NCBI RefSeq assembly: GCF_020329435.1
Contig: NZ_JAGKJK010000014.1
Coordinates: forward strand, 1-64,000
Reading direction: 5' to 3'
DNA from: Bradyrhizobium hereditatis
Lineage (GTDB): Bacteria > Pseudomonadota > Alphaproteobacteria > Rhizobiales > Xanthobacteraceae
DNA: 64,000 nucleotides
This document shows positions 19,613 through 26,982 of this stretch, piece by piece. The notes below the pieces were generated by a model. It was not told the origin of the DNA. It ran no database searches and saw nothing but the letters and a program-made list of their open reading frames with translations. The translations under genes and the position numbers were made by a program. Each line of letters begins with the position of its first letter. Positions within the stretch are counted from its first letter, which is position 1.

Positions 19613-19764
19613 GCGCACCTTGGTCGCAATCAACCTGACATCATCACGCGCTAGATGTCCCGGGCATCCACGTTTCGGATGCTGCCACAAAGACGTGGAT
19701 GGCCGGGACAAGCCCGGCCATGACGCGTGTGGTTGGAGTGGGCGCCAGCGAGCGCCGACTTCTC

Positions 19765-20817
19765 TTACTGCGAAACCGTCTGCACCACGCTGCTGATCGG
19801 GCGGCTGGCGACCGCGGGCATCTTCTGGTCCTTCACCAGCATCGCGTCATATTCGGGCAGGGTTTCGAGCTGCTCCTTGGCGCGCATCTGCACCACCTTG
19901 TAGCCGCCGGCTTTCAGGCGGCGCAGCAGCGTCGGCAAGGCCTGCGCCGTGCTCTTCTGCAGATCGTGCATCAGGATCACGCCCTTGCCCTGCTTGTCGA
20001 GCTTGGTCATGACGTTCTGGATGACCTGGTCGGGACCGGACGATTTGAAATCGTTGGAATCGACATCAACTGAAAACATCGAGATGTTGCGCGAGGCGAG
20101 ATAGCCCAGCGCTCCTTGCGTGTGCGCCAGCCCCGGGAAGCGGAAGAACGGCGCGGGCGCGGTCCCCAGCGCCATCTTCACGGCGCTAAAGCCCTTCTCG
20201 ATCTCTTCCTTGACCTGCGCTTCAGTCAGTTTCTTGCTGTCGAGATGCGCGTGCGACCAGGTGTGCGAGCCGATGGTGTGGCCGGCAGCAGCGACCTGCT
20301 TGAGAATTTCCGGATGATAAGTCGTGTGCTTGCCGACGGGGAAGAAGATCGCCTTGGTGCATTCATCGCTCAGCGCCTTCAGCACCGCCGGCGTGGTCGG
20401 CCACGGACCGTCGTCGAAGGTCAGCACCACTTCCCTGTCGGTCAGGAAGTCGAACTGCTTGTATTGCAGGAAGCCGAAGCCGGGGCCGCCTGTCGTGTCG
20501 ATCACGACGGTGCGGCTGACGCCGAGCGCGTCCGGATTGGCGCAGGCTACTGCTGGCCGCGCCGGCAGTGGCGCGGGAAACGCCGCGGGAGCTGGCGTAA
20601 GGGCGGGGGCCGGTTTCGAGAGTCCAGCGGTGATCTCGACGTCGTCCTTGGGCGCGGGCCTGACTGCGGCGGGTGCCAGCAGCGGCTCGGCCGCACGGGC
20701 GGCGACGGTTTGAGGCGGGGCCGCATCGGTGCGCGGCGAGGAAGTCCAGAACCAAACGCCGGTGATGAGAACCGCCGTTACAAAACTGGCCAGCATCAGG
20801 CCCAACGCATTACGCAT
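19765..20817 (-). CDS. Polysaccharide deacetylase (NodB homology domain)
   Basis: 350 residues: N-terminal membrane anchor (about 4-24), a Pro/Ala-rich linker (30-95), then a NodB domain from about 125. Active-site motifs are present: TFDDGP at 133-138 (Asp135 base, Asp136 metal), SHTWSH at 184-189 with the two metal histidines, RFPG and the late LMHD. Such enzymes deacetylate N-acetylated sugars of peptidoglycan or exopolysaccharide outside the inner membrane. The ATG at 20817 is chosen; the frame runs to 20853 but would disrupt the anchor. Confidence 0.9.
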   Translation of the reverse strand: MRNALGLMLASFVTAVLITGVWFWTSSPRTDAAPPQTVAARAAEPLLAPAAVRPAPKDDVEITAGLSKPAPALTPAPAAFPAPLPARPAVACANPDALGVSRTVVIDTTGGPGFGFLQYKQFDFLTDREVVLTFDDGPWPTTPAVLKALSDECTKAIFFPVGKHTTYHPEILKQVAAAGHTIGSHTWSHAHLDSKKLTEAQVKEEIEKGFSAVKMALGTAPAPFFRFPGLAHTQGALGYLASRNISMFSVDVDSNDFKSSGPDQVIQNVMTKLDKQGKGVILMHDLQKSTAQALPTLLRRLKAGGYKVVQMRAKEQLETLPEYDAMLVKDQKMPAVASRPISSVVQTVSQ

Positions 20818-21024
20818 CGCTACTCTTTCCAGATACTCGGGATACACAGGCAATGGGCCATTATTGCCAACAATGTCTTAACGTCTGGCGAACACGCCTT
20901 GGTTAGGCGAAGAAAATGAGGGGGTTATCTTCGGGTGAGGTCAGTCACAGTCGCCGCGCGGTTCGAGGCGCATGCTCCCACCATCATCAACGGGCCCGCT
21001 GTGCCGGGCCAATGGGAGCCGACA

Positions 21025-21303
21025 ATGACCGCAGTGTTCTTCAATACCGTTCGCAAGGTTAGTTTGGTGCTGGCCTTGACCGCCTCCTTCGCTGCCGTTT
21101 CCTCGACCGCGAGCTTCGCGTTCAGCTCGGAGGCGCAGCAGATGTGCACCGGCGACGCGTTTCGCCTCTGCAGCTCGGAAATCCCCAATATCCCGAAGAT
21201 CACCGCCTGCATGATCAAGCACCGCGCCGATCTGAGCGCGGGCTGCCGCGCAGTGATGGATCGCAATCTTGCGGCGCAGAAGGGCAAGCTCGCCGCGAAA
21301 TAA
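21025..21303 (+). CDS. Small secreted cysteine-rich repeat protein 1
   Basis: 92 residues with a signal peptide (cleavage near 33) and one copy of a four-cysteine motif: Cys41-x7-Cys49-x12-Cys62-x11-Cys74, with CTGDAFRLC and CMIKHRADLSAGC. The spacing resembles the Cys-rich GLG1/FGFR-type repeat. All four cysteines are expected to form disulfides in the periplasm. GGGAG lies about 8 bases before ATG 21025. A paralogue follows at 21523. Function unknown. Confidence 0.82.
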   Translation: MTAVFFNTVRKVSLVLALTASFAAVSSTASFAFSSEAQQMCTGDAFRLCSSEIPNIPKITACMIKHRADLSAGCRAVMDRNLAAQKGKLAAK

Positions 21304-21334
21304 CGGGCTCTGCCCCTCCTCTTTGGCTCTCGGG

Positions 21335-21371
21335 AACGCTTGCGTCGATCCGACGCGGGCGTTTTCGCTTT
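21335..21371 (+). terminator. Rho-independent terminator after Cys-rich gene 1
   Basis: A 13-bp stem 21335-21347 / 21351-21363 (two G-U pairs in RNA) with loop ATC is followed directly by TTTTCGCTTT. It lies 32 bp past the stop codon. Confidence 0.65.
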
Positions 21372-21442
21372 GGCGGGGACGCGATTTCGCCCTTCACAAA
21401 TGCGTTGCCGGCCGCATTTGGGCTGCCGGATTCCCGTTTTGG

Positions 21443-21485
21443 CGCGTTTTCTGGACGTCAACCGGTGTCCACACTCGCGAAAACG
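21443..21485. repeat. GCGTTTTC / GAAAACGC dispersed repeat
   Basis: Perfect 8-bp ends GCGTTTTC and GAAAACGC around a core with CAACCGGTGTCCAC. It ends about 38 bp before the next start codon. Confidence 0.65.
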
Positions 21486-21522
21486 CTATAGAACGCCCGA
21501 ATTCCGTTCTCGTGGAAGGCAA

Positions 21523-21756
21523 ATGCAAATGACCAAGATCCTTTTCGTTATTCCCCTGGTTCTGATGACTTCAGCAGCCTCGGCGCAGACGCCACAGGAG
21601 CGGCAGAAGGGGCATGATGCCTGCTCGCGCGACGTCTCGCGGTACTGCCGGGCGCACATGCAGTCTGGCGACCAGATCGTGCTTGCCTGTCTGAAGCAGA
21701 ACCGCGCCAAGATCAGCAAGGGCTGCCAGCAGATGCTGGCGAGCCACGGGCAGTAG
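21523..21756 (+). CDS. Small secreted cysteine-rich repeat protein 2
   Basis: 77 residues: signal peptide (MQMTKILFVIPLVLMTSAASA, cleavage about 21) and the same four-cysteine motif as its neighbour, Cys34-x7-Cys42-x13-Cys56-x11-Cys68, with CSRDVSRYC and CLKQNRAKISKGC. The conserved Asp and Arg between the first two cysteines and the R-A-x-(L/I)-S-x-G-C ending are shared, so the two genes are tandem paralogues. GGAAGG spaces best with ATG 21523; ATG 21529 is an alternative. Function unknown, probably a periplasmic disulfide-stabilised protein. Confidence 0.82.
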   Translation: MQMTKILFVIPLVLMTSAASAQTPQERQKGHDACSRDVSRYCRAHMQSGDQIVLACLKQNRAKISKGCQQMLASHGQ

Positions 21757-21776
21757 CCCGCGCCGGCAGCCGCGAC

Positions 21777-21950
21777 TTATCGAGCTCCGTTTCCGTTGGC
21801 GCGCAACGATTGGTAGAAATCGTAGACCAGCAGCGCCATCACCAGCACACAGATGATGATCAGGGGCGGCGCCTTGATCCACCACAGCAGGATGCCGAGA
21901 AACGTGCAGACGCCGACAATGCCGATCAGTCCGGTGATGAAATTCGTCAT
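21777..21950 (-). CDS. 57-residue membrane protein coupled to the amidase gene
   Basis: A short gene on the minus strand whose ATG (21950-21948) overlaps the amidase stop as ATGA. AAGGAG lies 7 bases upstream. The product begins MTNFITGLIGIVGVCTFLGI, has two hydrophobic segments (about 4-25 and 28-46, with LLWWIKAPPLII between) and a short hydrophilic tail ending SLRANGNGAR. It is the last gene of the dctP-dctQ-dctM-amidase series. I recognise no family; the overlap, ribosome site and clean two-helix pattern make it a credible gene. Possible role: accessory to the transporter or a membrane tether, by inference only. Confidence 0.78.
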   Translation of the reverse strand: MTNFITGLIGIVGVCTFLGILLWWIKAPPLIIICVLVMALLVYDFYQSLRANGNGAR

Positions 21951-23332
21951 CTGCCGCTCCTTGTTTGTGCGCGACGCGCCCGGGCATTCGGAGATGCGGC
22001 TCTGCCGCGTTTTCCAAGTTTATTGACAAGCCAGTTGGCTGTTCGCAAGAGCCGCGCGTCGTTGCCGCGGCGCCCAACCAGCTGCACGCCGATGGGCAGG
22101 CCGCTTTCCGATTGCAGCAGCGGCAGCGTTATCGCCGGCGTGCCTAGATAGGTCCATGTCGAGCAGAACACCGGGTTTCCGGTGCTGTCGAGGCCGCGCG
22201 GCGCCGGGCCCGGCGCGGCCGGGGTCAGAATGGCGTCGTATTCGTCGAACACGCCGTCAAGCGCCGCGTTGAGCGAGGCGCTGCCGGCTAGCGCACGCGC
22301 ATAGTCGACCGCCAGGACCTTGCGCCCGCGCTCGATCAACGCGCGCAGCATCTCGCTCAAGGAATCGCCGCCCTGCTCGAAATCGCGATGCAGGTTGTGC
22401 GCCATCTCCACTTCCATGATGGTGCGGTGCATGTCGACGGCGCGCTCGAAAGAGGGGCCAAGCTCGACCTCGGAAACGTATTCGCCCAGAGTTTCGACCA
22501 GTTCGGCGAACGCTTCCGTGGTCACTTTCTCGGCATGCTTCCAGGCGGGCGAGCGGATGAAGGCAAAGCGCGGCGGCAAGGGCGGCTCGCTTGCCGCCAC
22601 GTCAACAAAGGGCGGACGAGCGATGGCGCGCGTATCCGGGTCCTCCTCGTCGAAGCCGGCAAGTGTCTGTGCGAGCAGCGCCGCATCGCCAACCGAGCGC
22701 GCAAATACGCCGACATGATCGAGCGCCCGCGACAGCAGCAGCGCGCCGCTGCGCGGAATGAGACCGTGTGTCGGCTTGAAGCCGACCACACCGCAGAACG
22801 CGGCCGGCCGGATCACGCTTCCATTGGTCTGCGAACCGATCGCGCCAGGTACCATCAAGGCCGCCACCGCCGCAGCCGAGCCCGAGGACGAGCCTCCCGG
22901 CGTGTGGTCAGGGTTGTGCGGGTTTCTGGTCTTGCCCGGACTGAAGTAGGCGTATTCGGTGGTCACCGTTTTGCCAAGGATCACCGCCCCTGCCGCGCGC
23001 AGGCGCGCCACGGCAGCGGCGTCGCGCCGCGGCGTACGTCCGGCCCAAAGTTTTGAGCCGAATTCGGTCGGCATATCGGAGGTGTCGAAGATGTCCTTGA
23101 TGCCAACAGGCACGCCGTGCAGCGGACCCGTGGCCTTGCCCTGCTTGCGGTGGTCGTCGGCAGCCTGCGCCTGCTGCATCGCGTATTCGCGGTCGAGGAA
23201 GGTCCACGCCTCGATGTCGCGATCGACTTCGTCGATGCGCCTGAGGCAATCGGCAACCAGCTCGACCGAACTCAGCCGTCCCTCGCGAATGCCGGCCGCG
23301 GCTTGCGTGAGGCTAAGCTCAGCGAGACTCAT
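21947..23332 (-). CDS. Amidase (amidase signature family)
   Basis: 461 residues with the Ser-cisSer-Lys triad of amidase-signature enzymes: Lys in GVPVGIKDIFDT (about 79), the glycine/serine loop TPGGSSSGSAAAVAA (cis-Ser about 149-150), and the nucleophile Ser in GSQTNGSVIRPAAFCG (about 172). These enzymes hydrolyse amide or carbamoyl bonds in the cytoplasm; the substrate is not readable from sequence. ATG 23332 has GGAAG 7 bases upstream. It lies 30 bp after dctM and probably acts on the compound imported by the transporter. Confidence 0.92.
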   Translation of the reverse strand: MSLAELSLTQAAAGIREGRLSSVELVADCLRRIDEVDRDIEAWTFLDREYAMQQAQAADDHRKQGKATGPLHGVPVGIKDIFDTSDMPTEFGSKLWAGRTPRRDAAAVARLRAAGAVILGKTVTTEYAYFSPGKTRNPHNPDHTPGGSSSGSAAAVAALMVPGAIGSQTNGSVIRPAAFCGVVGFKPTHGLIPRSGALLLSRALDHVGVFARSVGDAALLAQTLAGFDEEDPDTRAIARPPFVDVAASEPPLPPRFAFIRSPAWKHAEKVTTEAFAELVETLGEYVSEVELGPSFERAVDMHRTIMEVEMAHNLHRDFEQGGDSLSEMLRALIERGRKVLAVDYARALAGSASLNAALDGVFDEYDAILTPAAPGPAPRGLDSTGNPVFCSTWTYLGTPAITLPLLQSESGLPIGVQLVGRRGNDARLLRTANWLVNKLGKRGRAASPNARARRAQTRSGR

Positions 23333-23362
23333 GTGCACACTTCCAACGGTTCACCGAAAGGC

Positions 23363-24712
23363 TCACCGCGATCCATAGAGATAGCTGGGCAACCACAACG
23401 CAATTTCCGGGAAAACGTAGACGAGGACCATGGTGAAAAAGACCAGGAAGACGAAGGGAAGCGCGCCCGAGAAGATGTCGGTGAGCTTCACCTGTGGCGG
23501 CGCCACGCCCTTCAAATAGAAGGCAGCCATCGCGACGGGCGGTGTATTGAACGCCGTCTGTGTGTTCAGTGCGACCAGGATGCCAAAGAAGATTGGATCG
23601 ATGCCGTACTGAGGGAGCAGCGGCAGGAAGATCGGCACGAAGATGATGATGATCTCCGTCCATTCCAGCGGCCAACCGAGCAGGAAGATGATGATCTGGG
23701 TCAGTATCAGGAACTGGGTTGGCGACAGATTGAGCGAGGTGAAGAACTGCTCGACCACCGACTGTCCGCCGAGAACGGCAAACACCGCGGAGAAGGTCCA
23801 CGACCCGATGAAGAGGTAACAGACCATCGCGGTAGCGCGCACGGTCAGGTAAACCGACTCGCGCATCATCGTGTAGTTGAGCGAGCGATAGGCCGCTGCC
23901 AGAACGATGCTCATGAGCGCGCCCACCGCCGCCGCCTCGGAGGGCGTCGCCAGCCCGAAAAGGATCGCACCGAGCACTGCTACGATGAGCAGCGCGAGCG
24001 GCAGGAATGATGTGGCAAGCGCCCAAACCACCGTGGACAGCGGAACGTTGGTCTGCTCGGGTGGCAGCTTCGGCGCGAGCGCGGGATTGATGATGGCACG
24101 CGCCATGGCATAGAGGATGTAGAGCAGAGCCAGCAGGAATCCGGGAAAGAATGCTGCCGCATAGAGCTTGACCGCTGAAACGCCGGCAGTAGCCGCATAG
24201 ACGATCAGGAGGATGCTCGGAGGAATCAGGATGCCGAGGCAGCCGCCGGCGCAGACCACGCCTGCGGACAGCTTGGTATCGTAGCCGGCGCGCAGCATTG
24301 CCGGCAATGCCAGCAGGCCCATCAGCGTGACCACGGCGCCGACGATGCCGGTAGCGGTTGCGAACATCGCGCAGGTGATGAGTGTGGCCACTGCGAGCGC
24401 GCCCGGCACGTTCTTCATCGACAATTGCAGCGAGTAGAACAGGCGGTCGAGAATGTTTGCGCGCTCGACCAGGTAGCCCATGAAGAGGAATAGCGGAACC
24501 GCGACCAGCACGTCGCTGGATGTGACCTCGAAGGTCTTCTGCACCAACAGCGTAAAGATACGGTTCTGGAAGAACTCCTGACCGGGCGTGTAATAGGCAT
24601 AGAAGCCGAACGAGACGCCCATCGCCATCAGCGTAAAGGCGATCGGGAAGCCGAGCATGATGATGAAGATGAACAGCCCCAGCATCAGCATGCCGAGTTG
24701 AGGGTCGGTCAT
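23363..24712 (-). CDS. dctM: TRAP transporter large permease (DctM)
   Basis: 449-residue integral membrane protein with about 12 to 13 hydrophobic segments. The DctM landmarks are visible: GFPIAFTLMAMG, VAVPLFLFMGYLVERA, GGCLGILIPPSILLIVYA, LATPSEAAAVGA and LNTQTAFNTPPVAMAAFYLKG. It forms the sodium-driven channel subunit of a tripartite TRAP system. Its ATG at 24712 overlaps the dctQ stop as ATGA; the longer upstream frame is therefore wrong. Part of the operon dctP-dctQ-dctM-amidase-microprotein. Confidence 0.95.
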   Translation of the reverse strand: MTDPQLGMLMLGLFIFIIMLGFPIAFTLMAMGVSFGFYAYYTPGQEFFQNRIFTLLVQKTFEVTSSDVLVAVPLFLFMGYLVERANILDRLFYSLQLSMKNVPGALAVATLITCAMFATATGIVGAVVTLMGLLALPAMLRAGYDTKLSAGVVCAGGCLGILIPPSILLIVYAATAGVSAVKLYAAAFFPGFLLALLYILYAMARAIINPALAPKLPPEQTNVPLSTVVWALATSFLPLALLIVAVLGAILFGLATPSEAAAVGALMSIVLAAAYRSLNYTMMRESVYLTVRATAMVCYLFIGSWTFSAVFAVLGGQSVVEQFFTSLNLSPTQFLILTQIIIFLLGWPLEWTEIIIIFVPIFLPLLPQYGIDPIFFGILVALNTQTAFNTPPVAMAAFYLKGVAPPQVKLTDIFSGALPFVFLVFFTMVLVYVFPEIALWLPSYLYGSR

Positions 24713-25314
24713 GCGCCTGCTCCTTTTTCGCTCGTCTCCGCCGCAGCCTGCTGCTGTTGATGTTCGCGAATGATGAGGCTCTCGGTTTCCTCCACGTCGT
24801 GCAGGCGTTGCGGCCATTGACCGCTGCGTATGCACAGCACACAGCGGATGATTTCAGCGAACCCTTGCAGAAACAGCAGCAAACCGGTGACCGGGATCAG
24901 CGCCTTCAGCGGAAACACCGGCACGCCGGCCGGGCTGAAGATGCTGACTTCGCGGAAGCGCACTGACATGTCGGCATAGTTCCAGCCCGAATACATCAGC
25001 GCGGCGATCGCCGGCAGGAAAAACAGTACATAGAGAACCAGGTCCATCGTCGCCTGGGTGCGCGGCGACCAGAGGCGGTAGACCACGTCGGCGCGCACAT
25101 GGCCGTTGCGCGAAAGGGTGTAAGCGCCGGCCATCAGGAACATCGCGCCATAGGTGATGTAGCTGATGTCGAATGCCCAGGTGGTCGGCGCACGCAGCAC
25201 GTAGCGCATGAACACCTCGTAGCTGACGCCGAGCGTGAGCACGAGGATCAGCCAGGCGAACGCCTTGCCGACCCAGGTGCTGAGTTCATCGATGAAAAAC
25301 AGAAATTTTGTCAT
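24709..25314 (-). CDS. dctQ: TRAP transporter small permease (DctQ)
   Basis: 201 residues with four membrane segments (about 8-30, 45-65, 88-110, 135-158) and the DctQ-typical start MTKFLFFIDELSTWVGK, VFMRYVLRAPTTWAFDIS and RNGHVRADVVYRLWSP. It associates with DctM in the membrane. A charged, Gln/Glu-rich cytoplasmic tail of about 45 residues follows the last helix. ATG 25314 is preferred over the frame start at 25341. It follows dctP after 116 bp. Confidence 0.93.
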   Translation of the reverse strand: MTKFLFFIDELSTWVGKAFAWLILVLTLGVSYEVFMRYVLRAPTTWAFDISYITYGAMFLMAGAYTLSRNGHVRADVVYRLWSPRTQATMDLVLYVLFFLPAIAALMYSGWNYADMSVRFREVSIFSPAGVPVFPLKALIPVTGLLLFLQGFAEIIRCVLCIRSGQWPQRLHDVEETESLIIREHQQQQAAAETSEKGAGA

Positions 25315-25430
25315 GCGAGCTGAACTCGCGGCAAGTCGCACATTCGGATGTCCCCCACCAGTTCCTGGCTGGGCGGCGCGTCAACCGCGCCGTCCTCTAT
25401 TCATCCCGCGCCCCCAGCGCGCGGAGGCCG

Positions 25431-26552
25431 TCACACCTTGAGCACACCCGGGAAGTGATGCTCGAAGGCGCCACGGTAATCCGTTGCGTTGGTCATGTTG
25501 TAGTAAACCACGCGGCGCACCCATGCCTTCTGCGAGTCCATCACCTTCTTCATGAATGGATCCGACCCGAGCTGGGCGATCAAGCCATCCCATGCCTTGA
25601 TCTGCGCATCGAACACGGACTTCGGCGTCCGCTGAACGTTGACCTTGTCCTTGTTGATCAGTTCCTGGAGGTCCTTGGAGTAATAGTCCATCCCCTTCCA
25701 TTCATTGGCGGAGGAAACCGCCTCTGCAGCATACTGCAGGATCGCCTTATGCTCGGCCGGCAGCGCATTATACTTCGTGCGGTTGAACATGATCTCGAAG
25801 TATTCCGTCGCCTGATGGTGGCTGCCCAACATGTAGTTCTTGGCGACGTCCTGCGCGCCGAAGCGCCTGTCCGATGTCGGATTGTTGAATTCGAATCCGT
25901 CGATCACGCCGCGCTCCATGGCCGGCACGATTTCACCGCCCGGAAGCTGCGCGACAGAGGCGCCCATCGCCTGGAACAAATCGGCGGCGAGACCCACGGT
26001 GCGGTACTTGAGTCCCCTCAGGTCGGCGTCGCTATTGATCGGCTTCTTGAACCAGCCGAGCGGCTGGGTCGGCATCGGCATCGCGAAGAAGCTCTTGATA
26101 TTGACCTTCATGATCTGGGTCTGGAGTTCCTCGAACAGCTCCTTGCCACCGCCGTTGTGAATCCAGCCAAGACCCTCATTGGCGTTGAAGCCGAACACCG
26201 GTCCGGTGCCGAACAGCGACGCCGCCTTGTGCTTGCCGTACCAATAGACGGTCACCGTGTGAGCCGCGTCGATCTGGCCGCCGTGCACGCCGTCGAACAC
26301 CTGGAACGGATGCACGACAGAGCCGCCGACCAGATAGTCGATGCGCAGCCGGCCGCCGGCCATGTCATTGACGCGTTTCACATAGTCTTCGGCCATTTCG
26401 TTAAAGACGTCGGCCTTGCCCCACGAGCCCTGCATTCTCAGGGTCACGGTCTGCGCCCGGCTAACTTGCGGCATCGCAATCACCGCGCCGCCGGCGGCTG
26501 CAGCCGTCAGGAAGCGGCGGCGCGACGTTTTTGTATCGCTACGCTTGCTCAT
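25431..26552 (-). CDS. dctP: TRAP transporter substrate-binding protein (DctP family, TakP-like)
   Basis: 373 residues with a twin-arginine signal (SRRRFLTAAAAGGAVIAMP, cleavage near 33). The mature protein shows TRAP binding-protein features: QGSWGKADVFNEMAEDYVKRV, a GLKYRTVGLAADLFQAMGA region with the arginine that normally grips a carboxylate, and ERGVIDGFEFNNPTSD. This pattern resembles TakP-like 2-oxoacid binders, so a carboxylate-bearing ligand is likely. Tat export suggests folding before secretion. First gene of the five-gene operon. Confidence 0.93.
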   Translation of the reverse strand: MSKRSDTKTSRRRFLTAAAAGGAVIAMPQVSRAQTVTLRMQGSWGKADVFNEMAEDYVKRVNDMAGGRLRIDYLVGGSVVHPFQVFDGVHGGQIDAAHTVTVYWYGKHKAASLFGTGPVFGFNANEGLGWIHNGGGKELFEELQTQIMKVNIKSFFAMPMPTQPLGWFKKPINSDADLRGLKYRTVGLAADLFQAMGASVAQLPGGEIVPAMERGVIDGFEFNNPTSDRRFGAQDVAKNYMLGSHHQATEYFEIMFNRTKYNALPAEHKAILQYAAEAVSSANEWKGMDYYSKDLQELINKDKVNVQRTPKSVFDAQIKAWDGLIAQLGSDPFMKKVMDSQKAWVRRVVYYNMTNATDYRGAFEHHFPGVLKV

Positions 26553-26604
26553 GAGTTCCTCCCGGTTAAATTGTCACCCGTCATTGGCGCGGGCTTGTTT
26601 TGTC

Positions 26605-26619
26605 TTGACGGCAAGTCAA
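26605..26619 (-). promoter_or_regulatory. Candidate operator dyad upstream of dctP
   Basis: TTGAC-GGCAA-GTCAA, a perfect 5-bp dyad, lies 53 bp upstream of the dctP start. Its position suits a repressor or activator of the TRAP-amidase operon. The arms are short, so chance is possible. Confidence 0.3.
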
Positions 26620-26888
26620 CGGCTTGCGCGGCGCTTTGGCAAGTGGGAAGTGCGCGGCGATCTTGCTAATTCCTTCCGCGGTAAACAGCGCTGTCGTTTC
26701 GCAGACGCGAAACGACGCTCGCTCAGCGGAGCGAAAGCGCACAGAATTCTTGCACTTTAGTCGCAAGAAATCAGCCGCGAGAAATCGCCGGAGCGGTGCC
26801 GGTAGCCGTCTGAAACCAGTTGGCTGATTTTATTCCCGCGCCATTCTGCGCCCAAAAGTCGCGTCCGCTATCGACGTGCCGACCCATA

Positions 26889-26932
26889 GCGTTTTCGAGC
26901 GAAGTGGACACCGGTTCGCGTCAGGAAAACGT
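26889..26932. repeat. GCGTTTTC / GAAAACG dispersed repeat
   Basis: GCGTTTTCGAGCGAAGTGG ... ACCGGTTCGCGTCAGGAAAACG; one of the six-copy family. Confidence 0.65.
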
Positions 26933-26949
26933 GTCACAATAAGACTCTG

Positions 26950-26982
26950 GAGCCCTGTTCTGATTCAATCAGAACCGGGCTC
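26950..26982 (-). terminator. AGCCC hairpin beyond the MFS gene
   Basis: GAGCCCTGTTCTGATT / AATCAGAACCGGGCTC forms a 16-bp stem with one mismatch, directly next to the MFS stop codon. There is no clear T run. The same sequence family occurs at 53728-53758. Confidence 0.5.

Larger units (their letters stand above)
26553..26981. other. Intergenic region upstream of dctP
   Basis: 429 bp without a credible gene. Holds a TTGAC-N5-GTCAA dyad near dctP, a GCGTTTTC-type repeat (26889-26932) and a hairpin beyond the MFS gene (26950-26982). Confidence 0.5.

Noticed and set aside
25308..26669. 453-residue plus-strand frame
   Set aside because: Antisense to dctP; shadow frame.
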